From NCBI GenBank assembly GCA_961205875.1, contig OY540822.1, positions 5,334,501 through 5,398,500 on the forward strand: a stretch of 64,000 nt of DNA. Reading direction: 5' to 3'. Shown piece after piece: positions 20,988 to 30,559 of this stretch. Origin of the DNA: Sialis fuliginosa. Lineage: Eukaryota; Arthropoda; Insecta; Megaloptera; Sialidae. Under the pieces are notes generated by a model. It searched no databases, was not told the origin of the DNA, and saw only the letters and a list, made by a program, of their open reading frames with translations. The translations under genes and the position numbers were made by a program. Numbering within the stretch: the first letter of the stretch is position 1; each line of letters opens with the position of its first letter.

Positions 20988-22022
20988 AGCACAACTATTA
21001 TTTCCAGAGGCGATTTTATATTTATGAAGAAATAAATTAAGGAAACGAAATAAATTAAAAAGAAAGAAAGTACATTAATACATTTTTTTAGGTTAGAACT
21101 TCACTTCACTGGTACAATTGAAGATATGATTGTAACAAACAGCAATTATAATGAACAAACAACAATAGTTCATCTGGATCATTCACGATTTATAATATTT
21201 TAGACAATAGTTTTTTCAATATATTTTATAATAACTATTTTTATTCTAATTACAATAAATTGTTTGCAATTAATAAGAAAAATTACTTAAGAATGAAAAG
21301 CAATGCAAGCTTGGACAAACAACAGGTAATTAGCGCCATTTCAGCACTGGTGGTATTCGCGGTAATTAGGAAAAATTTTTTCAAGGTCAAACAGTACCGT
21401 AAATAAAAGGACTTGAAGCCACAAAATTCACTATTGTAAGTAGATTAATTTTGAAATGGAGTGACAGCGATCTTAAAACTTTTTACGTAAATGAACAATT
21501 CCTATTCAACAATTATTAGTTTTATTCAATAAAAATTCTTAATTTACACTCATAAAAATAAACTAGACGTCGGTTTTTCAATTTTCTGTTGAAATTTTGA
21601 TATATTTTAAGATAAAATTGACCATTTTACAGGCCTAAAGTGAATTTAAGACAGTAAAACTCAAAAAAATTAATATTTTTTTGATTTTCAAATATTCAAC
21701 TGTTCATATTTCCGAAACTATGCATTCGAGCGACATATTTATAGACATCATTTTTGTAGAAAATTTGATTTCCTACAATTTTTGTCTACATTTTTTCAGC
21801 CAGACAAGCCATTTTCTCAATATTTTCAAAAATATGTGAAAAAAATAAAAAAAATGACTAACAGGGCTAATAAAAATAATATGAAATAAGTTGGGTTGAA
21901 ATTGTCCTAAGGTCTTCAAAAGAGCGTTAAATATACTACAAATATCAATGCTTATCAACATAATAGTTTAAAATCCAGCCAAGATATAAAAATTAAAAAA
22001 AACGTGGTTTAAAATACATGTA

Positions 22023-24753
22023 CACCTAATTCTGTTTTTACACGGTAGATACGTTCCAGAAAAAACCGTGTAAAAAAAAATCGTGTAAAAAAAGACATGA
22101 AGTACATAGAAAAAAAGGGGAATAGTTCTATACCCTGAAAAAATAGTTTAAAAAAATGATTCATACAAAAAAAACTCTTATAAAAGCCAAATTAAATTTG
22201 TATGTGCATTCATGCACAGTTTATTTCATAAAAACAAAAGGCAATTCAATAATTACAGTTAAAGTAACATAATTATAAAATTATCGCAAGTTTAGGAACT
22301 GAAAACTAATACAAAAAACAATATAAATTAATAAACAAAGAGTACATAATTCAATTCTTAAAGTAAATTAAAACAAATTAAAAATCATTAAAAATTCATT
22401 AACAAAAATTGTAAAAAATCAAGGTGATGAAAATAATATAGCTCTATTCGCTATCATAATCGGATATCATACGTGATCGCTTGCGTAAGACTGGTTCAAC
22501 ATCGCTATCATCACTTGAAATATTTTGTACGTCATTATCACGTTCCAATTGTGAGGTTCTATCTGTGGTATCTTTAACCAGATTAGGATTTTCGCTTCCC
22601 GACTGGATAGCACCGCATTTGACAACAAAATCGGTTATTAGCCGTTGTGATCCAGTTTTGTTTAACTCTTTGTATAATTCATGGTAACGAGCCATACAAG
22701 ACTTCAGGTCACGTTGAAACTGTGTAGCCCTTTCGCCAATAGGATCGTTTGTGACGAAATGATTTCCTAATTTATTAGCAAGTTGAAGACCTTCTAGAAT
22801 TAAATTTGCAGTTAGTTGAACTGGTTCATCACTATCACTGTTTTCTGTAGAATCAACAGTATCTAAGGCAACCTCTATTATTTCGTCTTCACTTAGAACT
22901 TTCTCAGCTAACAGTTCGTCAATATCATCAATTGCTAAGTCATCAAAGCCCTCTCCACCAACTGCGTGTGCCAAAGTGATTATAGAGGAATACTCGTTCG
23001 TATGTTCAGGCACATAATTTTTGCTTTTGACACATTCTGGCCAAATTGCTTTCCAACAGGCGTTTAGAGTTGATGATCGTAATTCCGATAATGCCAACGC
23101 AGCATGTTTGACGCAATCTTTAACGGAAAACTTTTTCCAAGCATCAATTACTGTAAGTGTTTTATCATTATCTATATTGTCCAAAATATACTGGAAAGTT
23201 CGCTTGATGTAGTAAGTTTTAAATGTAGCAATGATTCCCTGGTCAAGTGGTTGAATTATCGATGTCGTATTTGGTGGCAGGAACAAAACCTGTACATTTT
23301 CGTGGTCCAAAACTGGATGGCCGGGAGCGTTGTCCACAAGTAGAAGAACTTTGAATACCAGACCTTTTTCATTCATATATCTTCTAACTTCTGGGACAAA
23401 ACATTTATTGAACCATTCAGTAAAAATGGCAGTTGTCACCCATGCTTTTTTATTCGCCATCCAATAAACCGGTAAATTATTAAAGTCGACACCTTTCATT
23501 GATCGTGGCTTAAGTGCGCGATTAACAAGTAGTGGCTTCAGCATACGGTCTCCGGAAGCATTGCTACAAAATAAAAATGTCACCCGATCTTTTGCTGCCT
23601 CAAAACCACCAGCACTCTTTTGGGATTTTGCTACATATGTGCGGTTTGGCATTTTTTTCCAAAAGAGTCCAGTTTCGTCTGCATTAAAGACCTGATCTGG
23701 ACTGTACCCACCATCGGCAATTATTTCAGCAAGTTTCGGTATAAATTCTTTGGCAGCCTTCTCATCTCCAGAAGCAATTTCTCCTTTGATTTTTATGTTA
23801 TGAAGTGCGTGCCGTTCGAGAAATCCTGTTAACCATCCTGTACTTGCAGAAAATATATAACGCTTATCTTTATCTGATTGAGAGGATGTAGATGGTTCAA
23901 GTTCCTTTATCTGCTTGTAAATTCTCAATGCTTTCTGCTTGATTGTATTTCCATCTACTGGTATCCTTTTTTGTGTATTGTCCTCTATCCATATTACCAG
24001 TGCTTTTTCCATTTTTTCTTTAACAGAATCTCTTGTATACGATGATAACTTAGCAGATAGTTTCGTTCCAGATACTACCGATTTCCTAATAGCATCTTTA
24101 TTTCGTTTAATGGTCCTTATTGTAGCTTCGTTCAAACTAAAAATCTTACCTAAAGACGTTGAACCTTCTCCATTTTTGAGGCGATCTAAAATTTCAATTT
24201 TAGTTTCCAAAGAAATACCTTTCCTTTTGAGTTTCGGAGTTGTAGTATTCGACATTTTTCTTAGGGCATTAAAAAAAAGTTAATAAAGATACAATAAATT
24301 CGAATAAAATATAGCTTACCTGGTATTCGTATCGATTTAAAAAGAATTTTTATTTCACTTAGTCAACAGCTATAAAAACACGTCCAATTTTATTGAAACT
24401 AAACACAAGACTAAAATAATACTTAAGCTGCTATGAAAATAATTTAGAAAGGGAAATTCCCTAACTATTTTATAAATAACAGATAGAAAAAAACAATCTA
24501 GAAAATTACGGTTAATGTTTACGCCGATAAGGACGTAATCTAGATTTTTGTTAGAAATTTTGTTTGGTCGCCAGATGGCGTTTATTTAAGCTACGATTTG
24601 TTTTTATACTTGTTCTTTAAAATTTAAATCAAATGGCTTTTTATAATCGTGCTAAATCGAATCAAATCGTGTAAAAACGGAAATTTTTTTTTTTCTAGAC
24701 CGTGTTAAATCAAAACCGTGTAAAAAAAGACCGTGTAAAAACAGAATTGGGTG
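22023..24753 (-). mobile_element. Pogo/Tigger-like DNA transposon, apparently complete
   Basis: The ends are CACCTAATTCTGTTTTTACACGG and the complement of CACCCAATTCTG.., flanked by TA (22021-22022 and 24754-24755). Reversing the insertion restores ACATGTATTTTAAATGGG, which is present as an empty site in the left repeat of the host element. Several ACCGTGTAAAA motifs sit behind each end (22040-22090 and 24640-24740). The single gene inside is unbroken. Confidence 0.93.
22444..24255 (-). CDS. Pogo/Tigger-type DDE transposase (jerky/CENP-B related)
   Basis: This 603-residue protein is complete. A pipsqueak-type HTH occupies about 10-60 (GISLETKIEILDRLKNGE, SLNEATIRTIKRNK). A CENP-B type HTH follows at about 75-160 (ALVIWIEDNTQKRIPVDG, STGWLTGFLERH). 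The DDE domain has D193 in NADETGLF, D308 in LLLVDNAPGH and D338 in QPLDQG, a DD29D spacing normal for Tigger/jerky proteins. An acidic C-terminal tail follows. It would bind the ACCGTGTAAAA-type terminal motifs and insert at TA. Intact frame, TA duplication and recognisable terminal repeats suggest a young and possibly active copy. The first ATG fits the family N terminus. Confidence 0.95.
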   Translation of the reverse strand: MSNTTTPKLKRKGISLETKIEILDRLKNGEGSTSLGKIFSLNEATIRTIKRNKDAIRKSVVSGTKLSAKLSSYTRDSVKEKMEKALVIWIEDNTQKRIPVDGNTIKQKALRIYKQIKELEPSTSSQSDKDKRYIFSASTGWLTGFLERHALHNIKIKGEIASGDEKAAKEFIPKLAEIIADGGYSPDQVFNADETGLFWKKMPNRTYVAKSQKSAGGFEAAKDRVTFLFCSNASGDRMLKPLLVNRALKPRSMKGVDFNNLPVYWMANKKAWVTTAIFTEWFNKCFVPEVRRYMNEKGLVFKVLLLVDNAPGHPVLDHENVQVLFLPPNTTSIIQPLDQGIIATFKTYYIKRTFQYILDNIDNDKTLTVIDAWKKFSVKDCVKHAALALSELRSSTLNACWKAIWPECVKSKNYVPEHTNEYSSIITLAHAVGGEGFDDLAIDDIDELLAEKVLSEDEIIEVALDTVDSTENSDSDEPVQLTANLILEGLQLANKLGNHFVTNDPIGERATQFQRDLKSCMARYHELYKELNKTGSQRLITDFVVKCGAIQSGSENPNLVKDTTDRTSQLERDNDVQNISSDDSDVEPVLRKRSRMISDYDSE

Positions 24754-24755
24754 TA

Positions 24756-24906
24756 TTTTAAATGGGAAAAATTCAAAATAAAAAAGGAAGTACTTTAAAT
24801 TAAAATTAAGGGCTCAAATTTTCAGGGAATTTTTTTTTCAGTGTTGAGAACAATATTTCACAGTGTCGGAGGAAAAAAAAAATATTCGTTTCAAACGAAA
24901 CACCCT
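24756..24906 (-). repeat. Right terminal inverted repeat (outer part)
   Basis: This is the outer 150 bases of the right repeat. The inner piece is displaced to about 22001-22022 by the pogo element at 22023-24753. Confidence 0.88.
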
Positions 24907-24917
24907 AATATATATAT

Positions 24918-25797
24918 ATACTAGCTGGGCCCACGCGGCTTCGCTCGCGTAGACTACGGAATTATTGTTTAGGATTTTTGAAAAATATAGTTTAAATAAT
25001 TAAGTACAAACACGATTAGTTATTATTGTAATAATAATTTATCAATACCTAAATTACCTAACAAAAACGAATCAGAAGAAAAAAGTACAAATAATTTGTG
25101 TTCTGTTTAAATTTAAATGTTAATTATTGAAAACAAAATAAACACAAACGATCAGCCGAGGGACTCCGAATAACAACCGAGCGTACGCGAATCCAGTCTG
25201 ATGTACTTGCTTCGATGCGGCACGACACCATACATTTAAGATATTATCTTTATAAATATATTTTAAGATATTTTCTAAACTATACGACCAAATTGGATGC
25301 TGTAAATGGCAAACTATATCTACATTAAGTACTTATGACGATGAAATCATTTATTTCGATATGGATTAATGTTTTGCAGGTCGTAAGTCCATGTAAACAA
25401 AACCCAAATATTTTATGTTTTCTTTGTAACATAAAAGCAGTCATTGTGGCTAAAATATAAAAGTTAGACATATGGTGTCGCGGACTTAATTGAAGAACTT
25501 TTGATTCTACACAATTCTTTATTACATTATTTTGTTCTATATTGAACGGTTTAGGCAGCGTATTACAAAACAGCGCGCCGACGGCAAAATTTTTTCCGAC
25601 TTGATTTACTATTATCGTCACTGCTTTGTTGTTATGTTACCTAACGTAAAAAAATATAGCCTATAACCTGGCCAGAGAACGTACCTATGAATTAAAAAAA
25701 AAACTCGTAAATCGGATAAGTGGTTCTCGAGTGATAAGGTAACTAACGGACAGACAGACAGACAGAGAGACGTTGAGCTTTATATATATTAAGGATA
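24918..25797 (-). repeat. Arthropod-type interspersed repeat (reverse orientation)
   Basis: It begins CTAGCTGGGCCCACGCGGCTT and ends with GACAGACAGACAGACAGA.. and TTTATATATATTAAGGAT. In complement this gives the layout seen at 40513-41026: a GTCTGTCTGTC block, GTTACCTT..TCAC, and finally GAAGCCGCG..AGCTAGT. No coding sequence was recognised. Such repeats are common in arthropod genomes; their class is not decided here. Confidence 0.6.
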
Positions 25798-25997
25798 ATA
25801 TATAATTGTATTATACCTTATTATTATTGTTTTAAATAAAATTAAACAATAAAACACATCATCTGTCTCCCTCTCACTCACAATACCCACACCCGAATCG
25901 TATCAAAATAAAAATTAAGTATAATATTTATTAAATGACAAAAAGCATAAAAAGATAAAAACAAAAATTAAAAAATTAAAACAAATAGCAAAAATTA

Positions 25998-26847
25998 TTT
26001 TATTATATTATTATAAGTTTGTTGAATGTATTCGATATTGGTTCTATTGTTAATAGCATTATCATTTTTAATTATGTGTATTGCTTCTGATACTAATCTC
26101 TGTTTTAACTTTATTTGGATATCGTAAATTTTTGGGTTATCAAAATTAAAATTGTGTCCTGTATTATTACAATGCGTTTTAGGGCAGTCTGCTCTTTGGC
26201 ATATTTATGTGAATTAATACGATTTTTGAGCATTTGTTTTAACTGATCTATATAACTTGCAGAACATTGGTTACATGCAATCCATATATGGCGTTAGATC
26301 TTTTTTTAGTTTCAATTTTGTTTTTTAATTTGGAAAAATATATTTTTGAAATATGGTAATTTTTATCTACTTGAGTAATGTTATAATTTTTTGCTAGTTG
26401 TTTTAATTTTTCTGATAAGATGGGTACATAGGGCATGACAATATAGGTATTTTTATTTTCTCGAGAATCAGAGTTATCAACTAAGTATTTAGGTACTATC
26501 ATGATTATGTCAGCTAACACCACAGACAGGGCAGATCCCATAGGGGCACCAAAAATTTGACTATAAAAATGGTTTTTGAATTGTAAATATGAACTATTGC
26601 AGCAAAATTTGAGAGCGGTTAGAAAATCTTTTTTGGGGATATTAGTGCGAGATTTTATTTTGTTCCACTGTTTTTCTATATTATTCAGAGTTTCTTTTAT
26701 GAGGATGTTAGTAAAAGGAGATTTAACATCCAAGGAAACTAATTTATAATTATTAGGAATGTTTTTTTTTATGAAATCATATAATTGCCAGGAATCTTTT
26801 GTATATTTGTCATCTTGTGTAGGGGAACAGAAGGCAAAATGGCTCAC
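25998..26847 (-). pseudogene. Penelope-like element fragment: partial RT and GIY-YIG region
   Basis: The minus strand encodes SLDVKSPFTNILI and APMGSALSVVLADIIM, RT motifs of the Penelope type. It then passes abruptly to VPILSEKLKQLAKNYNI, the linker before the endonuclease, so the RT part with the catalytic aspartate pair is deleted. The GIY-YIG domain is recognisable but frameshifted: ACNQCSASYI..LKNRINSHKYA near 26250-26190, then THCNNTGHNFNFDNPKIYD to a stop near 25998. AT-rich codon use and style match the N-terminal Penelope fragment at 40030-41340. Confidence 0.82.
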
Positions 26848-26978
26848 TTAACAAAATACGAGTTTTTCAAAGAAAATAAATGCTCTATTATTATTTGTTT
26901 ATAACATTACGAATCAGTCGTTACATCTTCATGATATGTTTTAATTATTAACTAATTATAAATTACAGAAAAGAAGAT

Positions 26979-27054
26979 ATTGGATGATTTCCAACATCCT
27001 CCTTTTGGTCCGTTTTACCTTCATAGCGAGGTTAAACGGACCAAATCATCCAAT
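26979..27054. repeat. Compound hairpin
   Basis: The inner arms 27004-27019 and 27030-27045 pair over 16 positions with one mismatch (TTTGGTCCGTTT..). The outer arms 26979-26990 and 27043-27054 are exact complements (ATTGGATGATTT). A 13-base bulge lies on the left side. It sits just outside the pogo-PHD fragment and may be a terminus of it or a tiny palindromic element. Confidence 0.7.
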
Positions 27055-27108
27055 CTCTTTTTTTCTGGCCTAAATTATAAAAATGATGTTTTTAATAAAA
27101 TAAATTGA

Positions 27109-28345
27109 TTAGTGACAACTCTCGCACAAATATACTGCTTCGTCATCATCGTCAGCACATTTACAGTGGGCCCACAAACGACATCCTGGACATTGTACCC
27201 ACCCTTCATTTGACTGTGAATACAGATTAGAGCAGTAAAGACACTCGGCGTCATTCTCTTCAGAAGAGCTAGAATCTCTCTTGTTTTTGCTTCTTTTTAT
27301 AACTGTATTTTTATTTGCTTTTCCCTTATTTTTTTTCGTTTTTTCACCATTAAGTTTTAGTGCTTTTTTTACACCTTCAGCATTAACATTTTCAATAAGT
27401 TCTTGGCGATATGGTGATGAGGTTAACACCGCCGTTTTTCCTCGTCTAGCGTTCGTCCTGTTTTTTTTTTGACGTCTTAGGATATGGTATAATATCTTTA
27501 GGACCGACGTTAAAAGAACTAGTTCCTGACGTTGATGGCTGAGGATCTATAGAAGGTGTTGGAACAGAACATGATGTCGGAAGCTCTATTTCACTCGTAG
27601 CAGCTGCTAAAAAGTCAGCTTCTGTAAAAACATTACGATTTAGTGGCCAGATGCCTGTAGCCTCGAATGAATTGTAAGCTATTGTCATTGTAGCAGTTTT
27701 TTTAAAAGCATTCTAGACCAATTCTGTAATCTGGAACTGTGTAATGACTCTTCCTGAATTAGTTCTCAGCCAGTTCTGAGCTGCCTCTGTGTAATAGGTT
27801 GACAATGGTTTCATAAATCCCACATCTAAGGGTTGGAGGCGGTGTGTGCAATGTGGGGGAAACGAAAGAATATGCACTCCATTTTCTCGTCCTAAATTAA
27901 TGATATCTAGATTTTTTGTGTGGCTGGCTGATCGAGTAGGAGTAAAACAGGGTTGTCCTTCGAAGCTCTCGAAAAAATGATGAATTTTTTGAACCAGGAA
28001 GTAAAAATTTATTTCTGTATCCAGCCACTTTCATGACACTCAGCCCAAGATCATCGAGGTGCATTGTTCATTAATTCTGCCTACATTCTCTTGCGGGGGA
28101 ATATAAACAAGGGTGGCATGTACGTTCCATCCGCTCCAAAACAAAACACTACTGTAACGAGTTGACCCCGCTCAGCAAAAGTTAGTAAGCCAACTTGCTT
28201 TTTTCCCTTAGTTCCTATTATCCGTGGCATACTTTTTGGCACTGTTGTTATGCCGGTTTCATCAACATTAAATATTTTGTCAGGTGTAAGCTTATAATTG
28301 TCGATTAAATCAGTCAATAAATCAAAAAAATTATTAACAGCATAT
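27109..28345 (-). pseudogene. Pogo-like transposase fragment with C-terminal PHD-like finger
   Basis: Reading down the minus strand: FFDLLTDLIDNYKLTPDKIFNVDETGI (first catalytic Asp), GTKGKKQVG, ERGQLVTVVFCFGADG and PPLFIFPRKR, with a stop near 28081. Broken pieces follow: PPHCTHRLQPLDVGFMKPL (last Asp) and WLRTNSGRVIT. Next come YNSFEATGIWPLNRNVF and a C-terminal C4HC3-like finger (ECLYCSNLY..GWVQCPGCRLWAHCKCA..YLCESCH). Several frameshifts and stops are present. The DNA-binding half of such a protein lies at 8200-8690. Confidence 0.8.
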
Positions 28346-28349
28346 CAAA

Positions 28350-29621
28350 TACCTTCTTCAGATGTTCAAGGTGTTCTTCGTACGTGTTGGAATAGACGAT
28401 TATGTCGTCGATGTAGACGAGGCAAAAGACCCGGAGATATAATACTTGTTGGCTCATTAGACGTTGGAACGTCCCTGGCGCTCCCTTCAGGCCGAACGGC
28501 ATGACCTTGAACTCAAAACAGCCTCCGGAAGGGGTGCAGAAAGCAGTCGCGTGTTGTGAGTCGGGATGCATCGGAATCTACCAGTAACCGGATTTCAGGT
28601 CGATGGCTGAGAACACCTTGGCGCGGCCGAGGTCTTTGAGCGTCTCGTGTATTAATGGCAGGGTAGTGACTTCATCTTTCGTGATGGCGTTAATTTTCCG
28701 GTAGTCCACGCAGAAGCGGGACTCTCCGTTCTTTTTGGCGACCATCACGATCGGCGAGCTGTATGGCGACGTGCTGGGCTAGATGACTCCCTCTGCCAGC
28801 ATCTCCTCCACTTGTCTCTTCTCCACCGAGTAGCGATACATCGGCGATCGCACGGGTGTAGAATTGACGAGCGGTATTTTGTGTGTAGTGGAGTTTGTTG
28901 GGACCTGTGGTGATCGAAAGACGTCCCTGAATCGCTCTATTAACGCTTGGGCAGTGGGTTGGAGGTGCGGTGGAAATTCTCCAATCTGGGGCAGCGTGAT
29001 TACTTCCTCGGTGCATGGCGGCAGTGCCCAATGAATGGTGTGACGTTGTGTGGTGCCGTAATAGACACACTTTCGGGCAAAGTGCATTGTGGCTTCCTGA
29101 CTTGTAAACCACGGCAGGCCCAAAATGAAGTCTTCCCGCAAGTCGTGCACGGTCAGTACGTCCAACTGCGAGCATACGTCCTCTATTGTAATTGTTATAG
29201 AGTGCGCTCCTGAAGCGATGGCGTATTCCCTCTTCTTGGCGAGCTCTACCTCCTGATAGGATGACGTATGGGAGGCGGGTAGATATGCGTCGTTTATGAA
29301 GTTGTGGGATGCGGCCGAGTCCAGGAGAGCGTAGTAGGTCCGGTTCTTAAAACTAATTTTGATTCTGGATAGTGTGGTTACGCTGGTGGCGATCTGGTAT
29401 GACCGGCTCCCGACGTTGTTGGCCCTGTCGTCGCAGGAGGGTTGTCGGTACATCTCCCAGGCCGATGGTAGTTTTCCCGAGCTGGATATTTTGTGTTCAG
29501 CATGGGGCAGTCCCGGTGGAAGTGTCGTTGTGAACAGTGATGACATCGCGGAAGTGATGGCACTGTTGGTGACGGTTGCTTGTTTGCGGCCGCCTGGTTT
29601 GTCGTCGTCATCTCCTGCCAA
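28350..29621 (-). pseudogene. Gypsy pol fragment: protease and N-terminal reverse transcriptase
   Basis: The frame from 29621 has a retropepsin-like motif ALLDSAASHNFI (about 29300) and FILGLPWF. The run-up to the RT (HKIPLVNSTPVRSPMYRY, VEEMLAEGVI) ends at a TAG (28779-28781) where CAG would continue into PSTSPYSSPIVMV. RT continues in shifted frames with ITKDEV and LPLIHETLKDL, then MPFGLKGAPGTFQRLM and VYIDDIIVYS (catalytic pair near 28400). It is cut at about 28350 against the pogo-PHD fragment. Base composition is GC-rich, like the integrase fragment at 14104-15300. Confidence 0.88.
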
Positions 29622-30163
29622 TCTCGCTCGACGTCGCGGGCGCGATCCACGAGCTCTTCTAGTGTGGATGGCATCGGCACCCTCAAGAATGGGCGTACGT
29701 TCGGTTTTACGAGTTCTACGAGAAAACGGACAGTTTCTCCGGCTTCTTTCTCTGGGTGAAGGCGTTGGAACAGGCTAATTTTATTCAGTAGGAACAGTTC
29801 ACAAGACTCGATGTTCTTCTGCTTCTGGCCATACATTTGTGACATCAATTGCGCAATCGTTTCGGGTCCGGCGAATTTCTTTTGGAGTCGCTCTCCAAAG
29901 TCTGTCCATAACAGTTGGAGGCGGTTGTATGTTCTCCACCAGCTTGCGGCATTGTCCTTCAATTGCGGGGTGATGGTGTCAACCCACTGGCTCCGTGGAA
30001 TTCTTAGGTCTTGCAAATGTTCCTCGCACTTCCTCAGGTAGATTCTCGGATCTTCCGATACGTCTCCTCGGAATACTGGTGGTGTCGGACTTGACTGAAC
30101 CAGCAACTTGGATAGTAGCTGGTTCAGTGTGGTAATTCCCATAGGAATTGTTTCTGGGTCCAT
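29378..30163 (-). CDS. Gypsy gag protein
   Basis: An ATG at 30163 (MDPETIPMGITTLNQLL) begins a 261-residue gag; the frame is open further upstream to 30406 but that part looks like leader. A capsid-like block (PPVFRGDVSEDPRIYLRKCEEHL, WVDTITPQLKDNAASWW, FGERLQKKFAGPET) is followed by EEAGETV-type helices. A zinc knuckle near 29540 reads CHHCSQRHFHRDC (C-X2-C-X3-H-X4-C). It overlaps the protease frame, as usual for gag/pol frameshifting. This gag frame itself is uninterrupted though the pol after it is not. Confidence 0.82.
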   Translation of the reverse strand: MDPETIPMGITTLNQLLSKLLVQSSPTPPVFRGDVSEDPRIYLRKCEEHLQDLRIPRSQWVDTITPQLKDNAASWWRTYNRLQLLWTDFGERLQKKFAGPETIAQLMSQMYGQKQKNIESCELFLLNKISLFQRLHPEKEAGETVRFLVELVKPNVRPFLRVPMPSTLEELVDRARDVERDWQEMTTTNQAAANKQPSPTVPSLPRCHHCSQRHFHRDCPMLNTKYPARENYHRPGRCTDNPPATTGPTTSGAGHTRSPPA

Positions 30164-30504
30164 TGTGACTCTTGGCGTTTCTATGTCTCTCAGTGTTTCC
30201 CTGGGAAATAAATCTGTTTCCGTTGTGATTCTTATCGGTGTAGTTTCAGTTTCCCCTGGGGTCTCCTTCAGAGTTATTTCGTGTTGTGTTGGGCGCCACC
30301 GGGTAGTTACCCACGGACGATCCGCCAGAGACGTCCGCCGTACCCACGGACAACCCTGGAATCCCAGTCGCCCTCTTGCCGGAACGCGAAGAAACGACCC
30401 CCCCACCCCCCAATCATCAAGTAACTTGTATGATTAAATTAAAGATATTTTTTTATACAACATTGTTTATTTTCCCGTAACACACAAGCGAGGGTACAAC
30501 AATT

Positions 30505-30522
30505 TGGCGCCCAACGTGGGGC
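30505..30522 (+). other. Orphan LTR-element primer binding site
   Basis: The 18-mer begins TGGCGCCCAACGTGGGGC, the form of a tRNA primer site directly after an LTR (TGG pairs with a tRNA CCA end). It is on the plus strand, opposite to both neighbouring Gypsy fragments, and a second TGGCGCC occurs at 30532. It probably marks the left end of a lost or truncated element. Confidence 0.45.
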
Positions 30523-30559
30523 ATAACAAAGTGGCGCCAAGGGAGGGTATAACACACTT

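Larger units (their letters stand above)
16711..24906 (-). mobile_element. Unclassified DNA transposon with long terminal inverted repeats
   Basis: The termini AGGGTGTTTCGTTTGAAACG (16711-16730) and its complement (24887-24906) start inverted repeats of about 190 bases. Subtracting the nested pogo element (2731 bp) leaves about 5.5 kb. Inside is a four-exon minus-strand gene for a transposase-like protein. Flanks are TATATA-rich on both sides, so the target duplication cannot be read. The left repeat has a small tandem duplication (near 16856-16885) and the right a 4-base difference. I could not assign it to a known superfamily with confidence. Confidence 0.8.

Noticed and set aside
29359..29778. 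139-residue plus-strand frame opposite the Gypsy gag/protease
   Set aside because: Antisense shadow of clear gag and protease coding sequence.
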